Shown: in pieces, positions 5,403 to 7,339 of the stretch | Position numbering within the stretch: the first letter of the stretch is position 1 | Layout of the letters: each line of letters opens with the position of its first letter | Origin: Lysobacterales bacterium CG_4_10_14_3_um_filter_64_11 | GTDB lineage: Bacteria > Pseudomonadota > Gammaproteobacteria > Xanthomonadales > Xanthomonadaceae | Assembly: GCA_002782905.1 (NCBI GenBank) | Contig: PFJA01000118.1 | Span: forward strand, 1-7,339 | Direction of reading: 5' to 3' | DNA: 7,339 nucleotides | Notes under the pieces: model-generated | What the model saw: the letters and a program-made list of their open reading frames with translations, nothing else | Told to the model about the DNA's origin: nothing | Databases searched by the model: none | Program-made: the position numbers and the translations under genes

Positions 5403-6566
5403 TCAACGCAACCCGGTTTCGTTGCGGGCGATCACCAAACGCTGTATCTCGCTGGTGCCTTCGTAGATTTCGGTGATCTTGGCATCACGGAAATAACGCT
5501 CCAGTGGCATTTCCTTGGAATAACCCATGCCACCATGGATCTGCACCGCCTGATGGGTGATGAACATCGCCGCTTCCGATGCCACCAGCTTGGCCACCGA
5601 AGCCTCGGTGGAAAACCGTGCACCGGTGGTTTCCGACTGCTGCTTGGCCCATGCCGCGCGCAGGGTCAGCAACCATGCCGCATCGAGCCGGCATTTCATG
5701 TCGGCGATCTTGGCCTGAGTCATCTGGAAGCTGCCGATCGGCTGGCCGAAGGCTTTGCGTTCCTTGACATATGCCACGGTGGCGTCGTACGCGGCGCGCG
5801 CCAGGCCAACCGCCTGTGAAGCAATGCCGATGCGGCCGGCATCGAGCACCCCCATGGCATTGCGGAAACCCTCGCCTTCATCGCCGATGCGATCCTCGAC
5901 CGGAGCCTTGTAGTCGGTAAACTCGATCTCGCAGGTGGCCGAAGCGCGGATGCCGAGTTTGGGTTCGGTCTTGCCGCGATGAAACCCCTCGCGACCGGTA
6001 TCGATCATGAACGCGCTGATGCCGCGTGCGCCTTTGCCGGGATCGGTAACCGCGAACAGCATGATGTACTTGGCGACCGGGCCGGAGGTGATCCAGCTTT
6101 TCTTGCCGTTGATCACATAGTGGCTGCCATCGGCTGAAAGCACCGCGCGAGTGCGCATGTTGACCGCATCCGAGCCCGATTGCGATTCGGTCAGCGCATA
6201 GGCGCCAATCGCCTGGCCACTGGCAATCGGGGTTACATACTTGCGCTTTTGCGCCTCGCTGCCGGACTTGAGCAGGCCATTGCAATACAGCGTGTTGTTG
6301 ACCGACATGATGGTGGAATGGGCACAATCGGCAGCGGCGATCTCGATCATCGCCAGCACGTAGCCGATGCTGTCGAGGCCGGCGCCGCCGTACTCGGTCG
6401 GCACTTCGATGCCCATCAGGCCGTTCTCGCCAAGCAGACGGATGTTTTCCAGTGGAAACTCGCCGCTGCGATCGAACTCGGCCGCGCTTGGTGCGATTTT
6501 TTCCTGGGCGATGCGGCGTGCCACATCCTGAATCATCAACTGCTCGTCGGTAAACTGAAAGTCCAT
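5403..6566 (-). CDS. Acyl-CoA dehydrogenase, short-chain/branched-chain type
   Basis: This FAD enzyme catalyses alpha,beta-dehydrogenation of acyl-CoA, the first step of beta-oxidation or of branched-chain amino acid breakdown, passing electrons to electron-transfer flavoprotein. It has 387 residues, the usual length. Seen: N-terminal helical domain from MDFQFTDEQ; signature 1 AYALTESQSGSD (about 122-133); the middle beta domain ending near EFTDYKAPVEDRIG; and the C-terminal domain with RKAFGQPIGSFQ, QIHGGMGYSKEMPLERYFRD and EIYEGTSEIQR. E369 in IYEGTSE is at the catalytic base position used by short- and medium-chain enzymes, which argues against isovaleryl- or long-chain types. Butyryl-CoA or methyl-branched short acyl-CoA is the likeliest substrate, but specificity cannot be read with confidence. 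ATG 6566 has AAGGA (6580-6576 on this strand) 9 bases upstream. The gene converges on frdD. Confidence 0.93.
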   Translation of the reverse strand: MDFQFTDEQLMIQDVARRIAQEKIAPSAAEFDRSGEFPLENIRLLGENGLMGIEVPTEYGGAGLDSIGYVLAMIEIAAADCAHSTIMSVNNTLYCNGLLKSGSEAQKRKYVTPIASGQAIGAYALTESQSGSDAVNMRTRAVLSADGSHYVINGKKSWITSGPVAKYIMLFAVTDPGKGARGISAFMIDTGREGFHRGKTEPKLGIRASATCEIEFTDYKAPVEDRIGDEGEGFRNAMGVLDAGRIGIASQAVGLARAAYDATVAYVKERKAFGQPIGSFQMTQAKIADMKCRLDAAWLLTLRAAWAKQQSETTGARFSTEASVAKLVASEAAMFITHQAVQIHGGMGYSKEMPLERYFRDAKITEIYEGTSEIQRLVIARNETGLR

Positions 6567-6602
6567 CGCGTCGGGTCCTTGGATAGCGAAAACGAATCGT
6601 TC

Positions 6603-6608
6603 ATTGTA
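6603..6608 (-). promoter_or_regulatory. Possible -10 element upstream of the acyl-CoA dehydrogenase
   Basis: On the minus strand TACAAT (five of six to TATAAT) lies 36 bases upstream of the dehydrogenase start, inside the 92-base gap after the acyltransferase gene. No good -35 is seen at 16-18 bases; GTGACG is a partial match but about 20 bases away. It would allow the dehydrogenase to be transcribed apart from the upstream gene. Confidence 0.3.
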
Positions 6609-6658
6609 GCTCGGCAGATTGTGTGCGGCGTCACGACGGTTTCATCCACGGGCCACGC

Positions 6659-7339
6659 TCAATCCGCAACAACGCGGGCATCGGTCAGCGATTCGGCATC
6701 TTGCGGCCCAACGACACCGTCCCAGTCGGCCATCAACGCGAGGTACAGCAACTTCTCGAACTCGGGGCGAAAGCGCCGGATCACGGCATCGGGATCGGGC
6801 ATCAGGCGGGCATCGCCGATCAGCCCGAAATGCACGCGGCCGTGATAACTCAGAATCGAGATACCAACGCCGATAGACCCCGTCTGCGGCACCCAGAACA
6901 TCAGTTCGCGAACCTGGCTGCCGGCCATGTACAGCGGCATCTGCGGCCCCGGCACATTGGTCGCCACCGCGGTGGCCTTGCGGCTGAACAACTCCAGCGC
7001 GGTGCGCTGCACCGCTGGCGGGGCCAGCCCCATCGCCGCCAACAAGCCATAGGCGACGATGGCCTGGCGTGAGCTTTTGAGCTCGGCCATGCTGGCACGA
7101 ACCCGGTGCAGGCGGCTTGCCGGGTTGCCCTCGCCGACCGGCAATTCCAGAAACACCAGGCCAAAATGGTTGCCGAGTTTGCGCGCGTGTTCCAGCGGGC
7201 GCAGGTTCACCGGCACCGTGGCGCGGATGGTCAGTCCATCGATCCGCTCGCCACGCTCGATCAGGTAGGCACGCAGCGCACCCGATGCGGTCGCCATCAG
7301 CACGTCGTTGACGGTGCAATCGAATGCCCGGCTGACGGC
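6659..7339 (-). CDS. Wax ester synthase/diacylglycerol acyltransferase (WS/DGAT) family protein, C-terminal part
   Basis: WS/DGAT enzymes join acyl-CoA to fatty alcohols or diacylglycerol to make storage wax esters or triacylglycerol at the inner membrane. The frame is open to the window edge, so the 5' end is missing and 226 residues are visible; the GTG at 7303 is internal. The visible start, SRAFDCTVNDVLMATASGAL, is the conserved VNDV region. Then come VPVNLRP and LGNHFGLVFLELPVGEGNP, and then the typical C-terminal block with ATNVPGPQMPLYMAGSQV, GISILSYHGRVHFGLIGDARLMPDPD. The HHxxxDG acyltransferase motif would lie upstream of the window, so activity cannot be judged. The next gene on this strand, 92 bases downstream, is an acyl-CoA dehydrogenase, consistent with a lipid-metabolism neighbourhood. 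Confidence 0.88.
   Translation of the reverse strand, partial: AVSRAFDCTVNDVLMATASGALRAYLIERGERIDGLTIRATVPVNLRPLEHARKLGNHFGLVFLELPVGEGNPASRLHRVRASMAELKSSRQAIVAYGLLAAMGLAPPAVQRTALELFSRKATAVATNVPGPQMPLYMAGSQVRELMFWVPQTGSIGVGISILSYHGRVHFGLIGDARLMPDPDAVIRRFRPEFEKLLYLALMADWDGVVGPQDAESLTDARVVAD

Noticed and set aside
5271..5819. 182-codon plus-strand open frame running from the repeat region into the acyl-CoA dehydrogenase
   Set aside because: It begins inside the REP pair and continues antisense to a clear acyl-CoA dehydrogenase. No domain is recognisable.
6642..7319. 225-codon minus-strand frame overlapping the WS/DGAT gene
   Set aside because: The neighbouring frame carries the conserved WS/DGAT C-terminal motifs. 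This one is Arg-rich and without domain features.

Overview
The window is GC-rich bacterial DNA and looks like the chromosome of a gammaproteobacterium. FrdA, FrdB, FrdC and FrdD resemble the E. coli proteins, and the intergenic repeats begin with GTAG and contain CCCGGG palindromes, a style common in gammaproteobacteria. A Xanthomonadales/Lysobacterales-type host is my best guess, but nothing in the window proves it. No RNA gene, CRISPR array, insertion sequence or phage gene is visible.

Left part (2-1908, + strand). The window opens inside the 3' part of an AsmA-family envelope protein gene. A 101-base gap follows. It begins, overlapping the asmA stop codon, with a perfect FNR/CRP-type palindrome (TTGAC-N4-GTCAA). 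After the gap comes a class I methyltransferase-fold protein that I identify as RquA, the enzyme that converts ubiquinone to rhodoquinone.

Centre (1911-5173, + strand). A complete four-subunit quinol:fumarate reductase operon, frdABCD, starts 2 bases after rquA. frdA/frdB and frdB/frdC overlap by ATGA, and frdC and frdD are 1 base apart. All flavin, fumarate and iron-sulfur residues are present, and so are the quinol-pocket residues known from the E. coli enzyme. The five genes read as one anaerobic unit: RquA makes a low-potential quinone, and FrdABCD oxidises its quinol to reduce fumarate as terminal electron acceptor. The upstream palindrome offers a simple route to oxygen control.

Intergenic region (5174-5402). 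The space between the convergent frdD and acyl-CoA dehydrogenase genes is filled with palindromes: a hairpin just after frdD, a pair of inverted GTAG-headed REP elements (a REPIN/BIME arrangement), and a separate GATGGGT...ACCCATC element.

Right part (5403-7339, - strand). An acyl-CoA dehydrogenase of the short-chain type is preceded on the same strand by the C-terminal part of a wax ester synthase/diacylglycerol acyltransferase family protein, which runs off the window edge. Together they suggest storage-lipid synthesis and fatty-acid turnover.

The notable point is the rquA-frdABCD arrangement with a candidate FNR-type operator. It looks like a self-contained rhodoquinone-dependent fumarate respiration cassette.
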